A DNA stretch of 64,000 bases, taken from assembly GCA_037367405.1 (NCBI GenBank), contig JAZKJV010003360.1, positions 124,001 through 188,000 on the forward strand, given 5' to 3'. A program made the translations under genes and the position numbers. Origin of the DNA: Ottelia alismoides. Lineage: Eukaryota > Streptophyta > Magnoliopsida > Alismatales > Hydrocharitaceae. Positions 35,175-47,081 of this stretch are shown here, one piece after another. The notes beneath the pieces were generated by a model. The model was not told the DNA's origin. It worked only from the letters and a program-made list of their open reading frames with translations, and ran no database searches. Within the stretch, counting starts at the first letter, position 1. Every line of letters begins with the position of its first letter.

Positions 35175-35313
35175 GAGATTCTTTTAGATATCTCAATTTT
35201 TTAGATATAAGTCCGAGATTGACCCAATATAGATCTGAATGGAGGTGAAGAATCCATGTAGCCGACTCTATTTAATTGTGGGAAAAGGCTTTGTTGTTGC
35301 TATTGTTGTATGT
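35175..35313 (+). mobile_element. 5'-truncated RTE-type LINE tail
   Basis: The stretch ends GGGAAAAGGCTTTGTTGTTG followed by a decayed TTG run. This resembles the 3' end of plant RTE-clade LINEs (GGGATAAGGCTTTG with TTG repeats). About 140 bases survive. It sits exactly between the truncated TE4 LTR end and the truncated TE5 LTR. The assignment rests on recall of the family tail, with no ORF to confirm it. Confidence 0.6.
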
Positions 35314-37493
35314 ATGAATTTGAACCATGTAATTTATACCTGTATTTATAAATGTACTTAAGTTATTTATTAAAATCCATAAAAATTCACATATACCTTC
35401 TTTATTATCTTAATAATTAATAAAAAATAAAAATGTTATGTTATTTATTAAATTATTAAACTAAAAATCAAATGCCTATTTATCAAGTATACTATATACA
35501 TATTTATTAATATAATATTTATATTCCATTAAATATTTATTATTTATCAAAAATATAAATTAGGTAATTCAATTATCTATATTTCTCCTTTGTATACCTG
35601 CTTAAAATAACACTATTTATTATTTATTATCTAATTATTAATGTATTTAGTTCTGTCCTACCAGGTGCTGACACATGTCAGCACTTGGGTCCATCTTCCT
35701 CAAGAACAAACTATTGGACATTGTTCTACCAGGCCAACTTCAATCCTTTTTTCCGCTATCGTTCTACCTCCATTTGTTGATCTCAACCCTTCATCTTATT
35801 CTACAAACAACCTTCATTCACGCACGCCTTCAAATCCTCTCCAACATCCCTTCGATTCTCCAATATAAAAAACCAAAGTTGGCATGAGCCAACTAACTCT
35901 ACAACTTCTTGAAACAACCTGACTAAGTAGTCCCCTTTCTCCATTTATTTGGGCCACCTCCGATAGTGAGAGCGCTAGAGAACCGCTCTACGTGGAAGAG
36001 GCATCATCGGAGGGGAGTTCCCGGGTGGCCAACCACCTTACATAGCGCCACCACGCGCGTTCAACTCCGGTAAAGACGAACCGTCGAGCAACTATCTTAG
36101 GTAATATACCTCTTCTTCCCAGGTCATCCTCCACGTTCATTCCATTTTATTTCTTGATATTTGTGTTTGAATTAGCATTTTTAATCACACTGTTAGAGAC
36201 CCCTAATCACCTTTTTTCATTCTCAAACAAATTTGTTGCCAATTTCATCCAAATCACATTCCATATTTCATATTACTATCACCGTCTGGAATTACTTTTA
36301 AAACTACTAGAACAACCTCTTTCTTGGTCGATTCCTTTGGGAATCGAGTAGATTAATAATTTCTTGCCGGTAGCATGACTATTGTACATCACTAGCAATC
36401 TCCTCCGACCATTTTTGCAGCTGCGTGATTCCATGAGTTAGGGTTTCAAACCCCAACCATACTCTTCTCCATGGATGCCATTTCCTCTGACCATTCATGC
36501 CACATGGGAGCTCGGAGGGGATAGGTGATCCCATCCTGGCCCTACAGGAGGTCATCCACATCTCTCACTTAGCTAGAGAGGAGGATATGAAGAACATCGT
36601 GTAAGAACTCAAGCTATAGTTAGCCAACCATGGCATGAATGAATGACCCAGATCGCGCCATCTAATCCAAGTTGTTAGTTGTGAAACGATGTAAATATTA
36701 CGCCCAGGCCCTTGGCACTTCCAGAATCTAACGCTACTCCAAAAGATTTGCTTTATTACATCTAGGTCCCTACACGGCGACCTAAGTGTAAATTTATATA
36801 CACTTTTCTTGAAAATAGGTCCCTGATCAGGGACCTATTTGAAAGTGGAGCCTTTCTATATTTTATATATTTTACTTGTATTCATCTACACTAGACATTG
36901 AAGAGTTTTGGACCATAGACATTCTTATATCATATTATTTTTCTACATTTTATTTTATTTCGATTTTCGGAGGATTTTATTTGTGACTTTATTGAGATTT
37001 AATACTCTGCTTTTCACATCTGTTTTAAGTCTATTTTGAGTCTTTACAGAGCTTGCTTCTCAAGCATTTTCTCTATTATAAAATATCATCTACGCATTCT
37101 ATTTTGATGCATATTATAGAGTAGATAAAACGTTTGCAAAATTATCTCTTTGAAAAATAAATGAAAAATTGGAAAGATACAAATAATAATTTCAAAAATA
37201 AAAATGAATAAAAATAATTTCTCATTTTTTCTCGCTTTCTTTGAGAAGAAATAAAAATCACAAAAATAATCTTTTTCTCATAAACACTAGTGTTATTATT
37301 CTGCCTCCTTATTTTTGACCTAGGGACACTTACCTAGTTAATAATTAGTGTAGATAATATTGGAGAGAGCCCGCAACACTTCATTCTCTCTCTCTCTCTC
37401 TCTTATTTTGTTGATTTTTGTTTGATTAACTGAGCCTTACTTTGCGATTCACTACATCAGCATTTCTTAACCTTAAGTTAGGTTCTGTTATAA
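35314..37493 (+). repeat. TE5 5' LTR, first 0.8 kb missing
   Basis: It aligns with 47936-50666 of the shared LTR from ATGAATTTGAAC onwards, without the GC-rich insert of that copy. The first 800 bases (the counterpart of 47138-47935) are absent, replaced by the LINE-like tail. It ends GTTATAA just before the primer site, where the other copy has GTTATCA. A palindrome with arms GTGCTGACA and TGTCAGCAC lies at 35664-35683. (CT)n lies at 37383-37403. Confidence 0.85.
35864..35870 (+). promoter_or_regulatory. Candidate TATA box of the TE5 LTR
   Basis: TATAAAA follows CTTCGATTCTCCAA. The aligned position in the shared LTR has CTATATAAT (49054-49062) in the same surroundings. Conservation at the same position in both copies supports a core promoter. 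Confidence 0.5.
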
Positions 37494-37496
37494 AAA

Positions 37497-37514
37497 TGGC
37501 GTCGTTGTTAGGGA
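37497..37514 (+). promoter_or_regulatory. TE5 primer binding site
   Basis: TGGCGTCGTTGTTAGGGA begins three bases after the LTR end. It resembles a tRNA-Asp primer site with three changes. Confidence 0.88.
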
Positions 37515-39038
37515 GGCGTTAGACATACTTAGGTTTTTTATTTTTATTTTATGATTTCTCTTTCTTCTAGTTTCTCGGGTTTTCTAACGATTTTCTCAGT
37601 TTTTCTCGAGTCTTTTCTTGAGTTTTCTCGATTTTCCTCCGAATTATTTTATGACTTTTACATCTTTTTATAGTATTTTATGGTTTTCTTGATTTTTCAT
37701 CGATTTTCTCAATTTTATGGTTTTTTTTATTTTTTATTGTGATTGCCAACGATCTTTGTAAGGACTGTAGGACCAGCCGATTTGATAGGAAACCAACTCA
37801 GCTAGGAGCGCAGATAACTGTTTCTTCTTTACGAGCCAGTTGGAGAGGCTGAGAAATAAAGCAACCGCAGGTTTTCCGTTGTATCATTTTTTATTTTCTT
37901 TGAGAGGGGGAACTTGCCCATTTTTCTTTTTTTGTGAGAGAGGAAGGGGCACTTGCCCATTTTTTATTTTTGTAAAAGGGATCCACTAAGGACATCTCGA
38001 CTTGTAGATAAGAGTTTAACTATTCTTTGAGGTATGTTTCATCAGGTGCCGGTGCACTCGGGGGACCTCACAATGGGTTTTGGTTTTTCTACTGATTTGC
38101 TTTGTTTCATGCGATTTCATGGAGGCTAGGGTTGCATGCATGTTTCATTTGAGGACTAAAGTAAAAACCTATCTCCATAATCCACACTTAAGCGTAATTC
38201 ACGGATTTGAAAAATCAATTCATTCTTATGCTAGAATAGCTGATAAGGACTCGATTTTTCTCGACTTTTAATGCATTAGTCTAGGGTTTTAAAATTCTGT
38301 GAGGATCGCTTGCATGTAGATTGCTGGTGTTAGGTATGATCTCTATCTATGCATGAATCATCATTTTCCACCGCATTCCATTTTTCTCCCTCCGTGAGAC
38401 ACAATTTGAAAATTTATAAAGAATCAACATCATGTTTGATATTGTTGAAAAAATCCAAAAAAATGAAAACTATAAAAATAAAAAAATTTAGAAAAACTTG
38501 AAAAAATTAAAAAATACATGGACTTGAATTGTGTTAGGAGAGGAATCCCCTCATCTTCAGTAGGTACTCTCTAGACAGAGCAAGGCACGCACTCGTAAGA
38601 AATAAAGCCCAAATCCCTGGACTTGTGCCCTAAAAGCTTGGTCTCACTCTCAGGTCCTATTACTTGCTGCAAGCACTTGCCTTAAATGTTAGCAAAAGTA
38701 GTCATGTTTAGGTTGGTGGGAACCATCGACTTAAACACGGACTACCTTAGGAGACTACACCTGTGAGCTTCATAATATAACTTCTTTGTTTCCTAATTTT
38801 AAAATTGAAAAGAAAAAAGACCAAAATATTGTGGTCATCATTGTGTGAAGTTGGTGAATTTGGGGTTGCATTGTGTTCGCATGCATGGTATGCGTCGTAC
38901 TATGTCTTATACGCCTTCACACCTGTGTTCTTGAATTGACTTTGTGCTCTCTCCTGGATTCTCTTGACATTGAAGATGATGACCAGATGGATTTTACGCT
39001 CAGACTCTGTGAGCTTTCGACGATCCACCATCTGTCAT
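37515..39038 (+). other. TE5 leader
   Basis: A 1.5 kb leader without a gene. T-rich sequence full of TTTTCTCGATTTT-type repeats (37560-37740) is followed by more complex sequence. It aligns with the TE6 leader (50688-51902) but has an extra 250-base stretch at about 38600-38870. A hairpin with a GTGCAC loop lies at 38044-38068. Frames 38080-38271 and 38873-39061 are not kept in TE6. Confidence 0.65.
38044..38068 (+). other. Leader hairpin with GTGCAC loop (TE5)
   Basis: CCG and CGG arms close a loop containing the self-complementary GTGCAC, with AGGT/ACCT able to pair outside. The TE6 counterpart at 51232-51256 uses CCA/TGG for the inner stem with the same loop. A self-complementary loop in the leader resembles retroviral dimer-initiation hairpins. 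Function is inferred. Confidence 0.45.
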
Positions 39039-40440
39039 ATGTCTTCACTGACTCGGGATGACCCTCTTCCTGAGTTGGTCACAACTAGTCATGAGGAGAG
39101 TCAGACCCAGATTCACTTGCTTTCCAACCCTTTAGTTGAGGCAAACCCATGCCTCAAGTTTTCGTCTAATTCTCCTACACATTTTTCACTGAGTTCTTAT
39201 TAAACTTTTTTCTTCGTAAAGGAGTCGAAGATCATCGAGAGAGGGAAGGGACCGGTTGAGGATAGAGCTGTTGAGGAGAGTCTAACTGAAGAGAGACATA
39301 CATATGAGAGACCCAATCCAGCTTTGGATATTGCAGCGGGGTTTCTATAGATACTACATCAGATGAGTTTATAGATCAAGATCAGTGTAGAGTCCAGGAT
39401 GAGATGAGAGCTGAAATTATTGTGCTAAGAGTAGGAGTCGGGAACCCACCACCACCTGCCGTGGTTCCCACTACTTTGAGAGATGAGTATTACCCAGGAT
39501 CTAGGACACTACACCATTGGATTCAGATACCACAAAATAAAGGGTCATACTAGTTGATACCGTCCTTCATTTCTTTGCTTCCCAAGTCCTATGGGAACAC
39601 TATTGAGGAGCAGTTTACCTTTCTGTAGCAGTTCAAGATGATTTGTGGTATGACTAGTTATCAAGGAGTTATGCAGGAGGTTGTTCGCCTCAAGGCCTTC
39701 CCCTTCGCCTTAATAGATAAGGTGTGTTACTTGTTGAGTCACTTAGCGAGGGAGATTTTTACATGGGACAATTTGAAGTCCGCATTCCTATGTAAATATT
39801 CTCCTCTTGGACTGACAAACATGATGAGGAGCCAGATCTCCAATTTTACACATTTACCACATGATTTTTTCCATGAGGCATGGGATCGATTCAAGGATTT
39901 GATAGAGAGATGCCCTCATCGAGAGATGTCTTTGAAAGTGCTAGTACAAAAAAAACTATTTTGGAGGACTCTAGCCTGATGTTCAGGGCCTAGTGATCGT
40001 CGCATGTAGCGGCAGTTATTTGAATAGGGATGTTGAGTCAGTTTGGTCCATCCTTGAGGGGATGGCAGAGAGTTCACGTGTTGTCGATTCCAACCGGGCA
40101 TTCCAAAAGAGCTCACAACCACCACACCAGAGAGAGCATCAGAAGGTGGCTCATGTTTCAGATTCTGAGTCACGGTTTGAGATGGGATTTATTAGTCAGA
40201 AGCTGACATTGGTTGACGTGATCCAGAAGCAAGTTTTGGATTTACAGCTGTTGCAAGAATTGGAGAAACTCTCATCACTTCCTCAACAACTGAGTTATTT
40301 GACGAAGAAGGTGACTAAGCTATAGCATCAGTACCAATTGTCCCATCCTTCCACTTCTCAGCCTGTTCGGAGATCATTACCTGCTCCTCCCACTCGTCAG
40401 ATACAGTTTGTTCAGAGCGAGCCGGTTCAACCTACCGGAC
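39039..40440 (+). pseudogene. TE5 gag
   Basis: I start at ATG 39039 (MSSLTRDDPLPELV) because TE6 has the same start at 51903. The capsid-like core lies at about 39440-39980: TTLRDEYYPGSRTLHHW, then LKAFPFALIDKVCYLLSHL and FHEAWDRFKDLIERCPH. These are typical of the retrotransposon gag domain in Athila-type elements. A frameshift near 39985 leads to 39993-40325 with WSILEGMAESSRVVDSNRAF, the usual end of that domain. Stops occur at 39552 and 39628, among others. Gag would form the virus-like particle. Confidence 0.82.
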
Positions 40441-40935
40441 TATAGATATTGATTGGCATGCGTATTCATCCAATGTCGTTTCGAGTCAGATCACTAGCCT
40501 TAGAGATGTTGGTGTTGATTCTCATGCCACTTTTGAGATCAATGGGATATGGTTTATCAAGCCTTCACCGCATTTTACTCCTCAGAGCGTACACCAACAG
40601 CAACAACAACAGTAATGTAGTCATCCGCATCATAGACGTCCACATTTTCAACACTGACAGCATTACACGCAGCAGCAATCTAACTAACATGCATATCATA
40701 GACCACATTCTTTTCAATATCCTGCTACACATCAGCATACACATCATTACCAGCAGCAGCAGTAGTCTTCTTTCACACAACAGAGATCTCCTCAACCTCA
40801 CACACCACAACGACACACTCCTAGGCAGGAGAGAGTAGACTACCAAGGTTATCACACTGAGTCTAAGATGACTTCACATGCCATGGGACTAAACCAGATC
40901 ATTGATTGTTGAGCACACACCAGATAGCACACAGG
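40441..40935 (+). pseudogene. TE5 gag Q/H-rich tail
   Basis: One frame reads HFTPQSVHQQQQQQ, then His/Gln/Thr-rich sequence interrupted by TAG codons where CAG is expected. The overlapping open frame 40449-40838, rich in Ile, Leu and Ser, is the shadow of this tract. TE6 (53400-53720) and TE1 have the same tract. No zinc knuckle is visible. Confidence 0.65.
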
Positions 40936-41695
40936 GCAGAGATGGAGCGGGTTAACCATCATCTGGATGAGTTAACCACGCCCATGACCTCTCTCAGCCC
41001 AACATCATATGAATTCGAACAACAAGAGGAGACATTCGTATTAGGTAGACACCACTATAGGTATGATCTCTTTTCCTGAATTTTTATCGAAGTTCATTCA
41101 TCTCAAGAGCAGTATATCACCACGAGCACTTGATCGAGAGGAGGAGAGGGCACAAAATGAGGAGCTAGAGCCGATCCATGATGATACACATTTTGATGCT
41201 GAGGAGGAGAACCACCATGATGATGAGGACCAGTGTGATGTCCAACTTGATGATCAGAGAGCTGGGAGCGATGTAGAATTTTCTTCCCATGTTTAGAGAG
41301 TTTTGTACATAATTCGGAGACTCTTGATGTACATGTTGATTCCGTTTCTGATGATTTGAATACAGATGTTGAGTTTGTTGTTCTTGTGTTTGTTCCTTTT
41401 CTCGATGCCTTGTATGGAAAAGGAATGAAAAATGCCAAAAAGAATGTTGTTACTACAGAGACTGAGCGATTATTGAAAGATCAAATCATTTTGAAGATTC
41501 CACTCCATGATGCATTGGATCGCTTCCTTACACTCAAGTAACAATTGAAGAATAGATGTACCATGCATAGGAAGAAGAGATCACTTATAGAGAAACATGT
41601 TTTGACATAGGCCACATCCTACGCTATTAAGAATAGATTACCTAAGAAGAAAAAGGATTCATGAGCACATTATGTTTGATAAGAGATTTCTCATG
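40936..41695 (+). pseudogene. TE5 gag-protease linker
   Basis: It begins with MERVNHHLDEL, matching MERVNHCLDEL in TE6. Then comes an acidic His/Asp/Glu-rich segment (41063-41296) and a Val/Lys-rich part (41356-41541) ending in KIPLHDALDRFLTLK, the conserved segment before the protease. Stops occur at 41294 and 41539. Confidence 0.65.
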
Positions 41696-42300
41696 AAGCA
41701 TTCGATCGCACTCTATTAGATAATGGTTCCTTAATCAATTTGTTACCATCTTATTTACTCGACAAGCTCGAGTTAGGTCCTCTTTACAAATCCCACATGA
41801 TCCTTCAGTTTGCTGATAGATTTGTAAATAGATCTAGGGACATTTTGAGGAATGTTATCGTGACCATGCAAGGCATGCAGTTCCTAATGGACTTTACTAT
41901 TCTGGACATGGATTGCCATACACAGTTGCACCTTACCCCGATCATTCTTGGGAGGCCTTTCTTGGAGACTGTGAAAGCCCTCTTTGATTATGATACATGG
42001 AAGGTATCTTTTCATGTCGAGGGTGAGAAGGTACATATAAAGATTGCGAGAGAATCACACACATCCAGTGCCACATCTATCGCTTGTTCAGATGGCTTGA
42101 ATTCTTTAGCCACCTGTGATTACATGGATGAAGTTCGCCTTGATGACCTTGATAGGTACCGAGTAGAGACTCAGGATAACCTAGCAGAGGATGGGTCTGA
42201 GACTATAGTTGGTAGTTCGTTTGACGGTACACTATATTTCAACATGGATGAGGATGAGAAGATGGAGCAGATACCCGATGATTTGATTGCAGATATTTAA
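41696..42300 (+). pseudogene. TE5 retropepsin-like protease and acidic spacer
   Basis: The active-site loop LLDNGSLINLLPSYLL (about 41714-41761) keeps Asp. HLTPIILGRPFLETVKALFDY lies at about 41929-41991. The frame is open from 41740 to 42300, 186 codons. The last 80 residues form an acidic spacer (DDLDRYRVETQDN, FNMDEDEKMEQIPDD). It is the best-preserved protease in the + strand elements, apart from the upstream stops. Confidence 0.83.
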
Positions 42301-42539
42301 TATTCTGAGAGTTCACACGGTTCCTCCACTTCAGATTATTTAAAACTGATTTTCATTCAGTTAAGTTATTTTCCTTTAGTCATTTTGAGGATGAGCACAA
42401 TAGCGAGTCCTATAACGTTTTAGACATCTTATGTAGCCCGTCTCTGGAGCATATTGAAATGGTGGATAAACATTTTGCAGACACATCTATCACCAGCACA
42501 TATCCCAGTACACATATAAATGACGTTGCAACAAAGTCA

Positions 42540-43262
42540 GATTACACCTTGCCATAACTGAAGACACTGCCACTGAATATGAAGTACGCTTTCCTTGCGG
42601 ATCCACATCAACAATTTCTGGTCATTATGAGCTCATCTTTTACCCAACATCAACAATCTTGCATGATGGAGATTCTGGAAAGAAACCGCAAGGCTATTAG
42701 GAGGACTTTATCTTGATAATAACAACAGACCTTCTAGAGAGTTTCAACATAGGATAAATTCGATTTTAGGAGACTTTGTGAAGAAAGAGATTACAAAACG
42801 GTGTGATGCAGGATTTGTTTATTCTATCTCCAACTCTGAATGGGTTAGCCCATTACATGTTATCCCGAAGAAGTCAAGAATTCAGATGGTTAAAAATGAG
42901 AGTGGAGAGGAGATTCTAAAGAGAGTAACCATGTCATGGTGGGTGTGTATTGATTATAGGAAATTCAATGGCGCGATTACGAAGGACCACTTCCCTTTTC
43001 CTTTTATAGACCTGGTTATAGAGAGGATGGAAGGGAAGCAGTACTTCTGTTTCCTTAACGGTTACTCCGGATACAACCATGACACTATTGCTCCTAAAGA
43101 TCAGGAGAAGACCACTTTCACATGTCCTTTTGGCACGTATGCTATTAGACGGATGCCCTTTGGATTGTGCAATGCCCTGCTACATTCCAGAGGTGCATGC
43201 TTGCCATTTTTGCAGACATGGTTGGGCTTCTTCACATTAAAGGTGGTGATTATCAGTGCTCC
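42540..43262 (+). pseudogene. TE5 reverse transcriptase, C-terminal half deleted
   Basis: The segment MKYAFLADPHQQF, ILERNRKAIR precedes RT. The open frame 42778-43272 has SNSEWVSPLHVIPKK, CIDYRKFNGAITKDHFPFPFID, FLNGYSGYN and MPFGLCNA. The Asp in the FLDGYSGYN motif is Asn. After LQTWLG the sequence jumps to VVIISAPIL, which normally lies past the palm and thumb, so about 100 codons including the FMDD box are missing. The same segment is present in TE1 and TE3. Confidence 0.83.
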
Positions 43263-43670
43263 TATTCTATAGCCACCCGATTGGTCTCTTCCCTTTGAGA
43301 TCGTGACGGATGCTTCAGATTTTGCGGTCGGGGATGTATTAGGACAAATGAGGAATGGACTTCCTGTTGCTATCCACTATGCCAGATGGGCTTTTGATGA
43401 TGCTCGGTGTAATTACAAAGTGATGGAGAAATAGATGTTAGTAGTGGTATTCGCATTTGACAAATTCAGATCATATCTTCTTGACTCAAAGATTACAATT
43501 TACAATGATCATTCAACTATCAGATTTTTGATGGAGGAAAAGGATGCCATGGCATGCCTTCTTAGATGGAATCTGTTAGTCTAGGAGTTTGATTTGGACA
43601 TTAGGGATAAACCTATGGTGGAGAACGTGGTAGCTCATCACCACTCTTTATTGTAGCTAGAGCGGCCTTC
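43263..43670 (+). pseudogene. TE5 RNase H
   Basis: It continues in frame from RT after a stop at 43270. FEIVTDASDFAVGDVLGQ has the first Asp, VMEK*MLVVVFAFDKFRSYL has a stop in place of the Glu region, and IYNDHSTIRFL has the Asp. The end is ENVVAHHHSLL, where VVADHLSRL is normal. Stops are mostly TAG. Confidence 0.8.
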
Positions 43671-43714
43671 ATTTGAGCATAAGCTAGAGATTATACATGG
43701 ATTTCCAAACGAGA

Positions 43715-45010
43715 GTATCTTTGCAGTTATAGAGCTTCCATGGTATGCAGATATAGAAAACTTTATTGTTACACAAAGGAGTCCACAGTGTTGGCCGAAG
43801 GACCGAGTCGACAGGCTAGTCTCTGAGGCACAATACTACCATTGGGAGGATCCAATTCTTTTTTTGAGGGACTGGATTTTGTTTATAGGCGATGTATTCC
43901 TCAGGAGGAAGATAATAGTGTCCTCACTCTATGCCATTCCTTAGAGGCAGGGAGACATCATTCATGGAAGAGGATATTGCATAAGGTACTTCAGAGAGGA
44001 TTTTGTTGGCCTTCTTACTAGAATGCTTACACATTCGTGAAGAGTTGCCCAGATTGTTATAGAGTAGTAGGGACAATCATTGCTAGAGATATGATACCTA
44101 TGCGGCCTATTATTATTTGCAAGATATTTGGTGCATGGGGCATAGATTTTATGGGACAGTTCCCTTGTAGTAGTGGTTTTGAGTACATTCTTCTCGCTGT
44201 AAATTATGATAGTAGATGAGTGGAGGCTATACCCGTACGATCCGTTGAGAGCCATATAGTGAGCATGTAATTGAGGGAAGATATTATTTCAAGATTCAAT
44301 ATTCCACGTACTCTTATTTCATATGGGGATTGCCATTTCATTAATAAGGAAGTGAAAAATCTAGTCAAGAACTATGGCATTGATTATAGAGTAGCTTCTC
44401 CTCAACACCCACAGACGAACGACATGGATGAATTTTCAAATAGGGAGGTGAAATCCATTCTTCAGAAATTAGTACGAATGGATAGGAAGAACTTATCACA
44501 GCTTCTAGACCAGGTTCTCTGGGCATATCGTGCTGCATATAAGACTCCCTTGGGTAGTTCACCCTTCAAATGGTTTTTGGCAAGCCATGCCATTTGCCCA
44601 TAGAGATCATGCACAGATCTTAATGGGCTATTAGAGAGATTTCACATGATATGCAGAAAGCAGGAGCCAAGAGGAATATGGATCTAAATGAGCTAGTAGA
44701 GATTCGAAACCAGGCATACGAGAACACCCTCATTTATAAGGACAAAGTGAAGAGATGGCATGATAAATACAATCGACGTGAGATCTTTGTTCCTAGTCAG
44801 AAAGTATGGTTGTTCAATGCACGATTGAGAATTTTTTCTGGCAAATTAAAGAGCAAATAGGAAGGACCGTACATAGTCAGAATGGTGCACCACAATGGAA
44901 GTATTGCTATATCAGATGTGTCACATGGTGTAGAGCCATTCATGGTGAATGGGTAGATGCTGAAGCACTTCACAGAGACTACTGATCATCTGGCCCTGTT
45001 GAGGTGATCT
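43715..45010 (+). pseudogene. TE5 integrase
   Basis: It begins LPWYADIENFIV, as in TE1. The zinc region is badly shifted. [20 protein letters not shown] (44130-44190) has the first Asp. LISYGDCHFINKEVKNLV shows Tyr where the second Asp belongs. HPQTNDMDEFSNREVKS has the Glu. The core frame is 44271-44603. The C-terminal part is at 44651-44860 (YKDKVKRWHDKYNRRE, LRIFSGKLKSK), followed by a TAG where Trp is expected, and the frame runs to about 45005. Confidence 0.82.
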
Positions 45011-47080
45011 ACTTTGTATAGTATGCATGACTACTCTTCCACTTCATTTAATCATGTACAGAGACCTGTGAGCCTTTCGGTTTTATAGAGTACACCACCC
45101 ACATATTGTTCGTAGTCCACAATCATCTCCAATTTTTCCTCGTCTTATAGGCTTAGGATACTAGATCCTATGTAGCGGGGACTGATTGCCCGTTGATTTG
45201 CGCCTTTCAATTTTGTTCTTTATATTTTTCTTTTGTTTTTTTTTCTTTTCCACTAATCACTAGTCCCTACCTTTTACCTTATCCTAAGTATAGTAGAGAT
45301 CGATTGATTTCGTTGATTTCGTTTTCCTTTCTTCCTTTTGTTCCTTCGTTTGTATATTCCTTTTCCTCAGTCACGTGATTTTTGTTTTCCACTATACTTA
45401 CGATGACCCGATCATAACTATAGGGGGTCGACTTACTTCTATTCTTTTATTCTTTTTCACCCATCTTTACTCAACACGAGTTATGTCCTCCTTTTTCCTC
45501 TATTGACGCTATGAGGACATAGCACAAGCTAAGTATGTGGGGTGTGTATATATTGTATATATACTTGCGTTCATAACTCGTAATTTTATGTATTTTTTAA
45601 ATCTATAAAATCCATAAAAAGTCAGTATGGGTTAAATTAAAATCCATTTATTTATTTTTTATTTATAAAATATGTGTAAAAATGTAAAATATGTCTATAA
45701 TCCTTTTTTATAATTCCTAATTTAAAATATGTATTTAACAAATGTATAATTTGTATTATACTTATTTAAAATCCTATTCATTAAAAAAGTGTAAAATTTA
45801 TTTAATACTTGTAAAATCCTTTGTATATGAAATTTGTAAAATACATTAGTTATTTAATCCAAATGAAATGTGGGTTATTTATCTTGTAAAATTCTTGTAC
45901 ATAGACTAGTATATAAAAGAAATAAAAAATCCATACAAAGTTCAAATTACTAAAATCCATAAAAATTACAAAATCCTTAAAATCCACAAAAATGAGTAAA
46001 ATTCAGAAAATTCACTTCACAAAAACATGGTTGCATTTGCATTAGCATTTTTCAGAATAAGTTTGATTTTTAGAACTAAAGATTGGGAATAGTCTAAAGG
46101 ATGGAGCTTAAGTATTGTCTTTAACTCTCATTGTAAGGAGCCTGGTTAGGAATTAGAATTTAGACACTTCATTGGGTTCAATAAGACCAAATTTGGGAAG
46201 TCAACTGGCACTTGCCTAAGTAGAACACTTGGTGTCATACGTTTAACTCTTCATCAATGAACCAATTTTGGACACATGCACGTAGCTCGACTAGCATGGG
46301 GATGCGAAGGGCAGTTCATTTTAGTGGTGCATTTTTCATCCCTTTCTAGTGGAGTGGACGTCTAAATACGAGAGTTGTGTTATTGAAATATTGCTTCGGA
46401 TGAGAGAAGGATTTGCTGAAACAATTTTTCCAAGACCTCAAAAAATGGACAAAATGGAAAGATGTTATATTCATCGAGGCACAAAAATATTATTGCAGTG
46501 CTAGCAACATTACAAAGTCAATTCAAAGAAGAAACCACCAAATACAAATATGACCACAATGGTGCAAGCTTCCACCAAAAAGCATGCACACCTTAGTGTA
46601 TACTTAGCTACACTGGTTGGATTTCACAAGACATGTGTCTACATTGGTTGCATTCCAGTTCTCTTCTCATTATTCTACTTTCTTTCTCTAATTTATTGTG
46701 GACACAACATGACCTGACCTTAGAAGGGAAACCCCCTCCTCAAGGAAAGAGTAGCTAGATGAGGGCCTAATGGGAGTGTATTATTGGGATGGGTGGTTTC
46801 TTCACTTCTTTAAGTAAGAAGAGCTAACACAATTCACACATAGTATAGATTGAATTCAAGGATTGATAGAGTTAGCTATATAGATTAGTGGATCTGTGCT
46901 GACTATTGAAGTGAAACTAAATAAGGATTTGTGGAACTTGAGGACTATTGAGATTAAAATCCTAATCCTAGTTAAGGCTCCGATAAAATGCTTGTTTAAG
47001 GCCCGATCGAGCTCTGTCCTTTGTCTGTTCTCATGTATTAGTTTAGGAAAACAAATTTGTTATAACTTTCTTTCTTTTTC
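45011..47080 (+). other. TE5 non-coding 3' region
   Basis: Two kilobases without a supported gene. Hairpins at 45148-45540 come first, then AT-rich TGTAAAAT-type sequence (45640-45960), then complex sequence that shares short blocks with TE1, TE2 and TE4 (for example CCTCAAGGAAAGAGTAGCTAG at 46738-46758). The small frames 45193-45378 and 46896-47108 are not conserved. Confidence 0.6.
45392..45540 (+). other. TE5 PPT-like hairpins
   Basis: 45392-45422 pairs CTATACTTA with TAACTATAG around GATGA/ATCAT and is followed by GGGGG. The long form at 45466-45540 has a perfect inner stem TATGTCCTC/GAGGACATA and ends GCTAAGTATGTGGGG. Weaker units lie near 45148-45176 and 45278-45292. Confidence 0.7.
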
Positions 47081-47081
47081 C

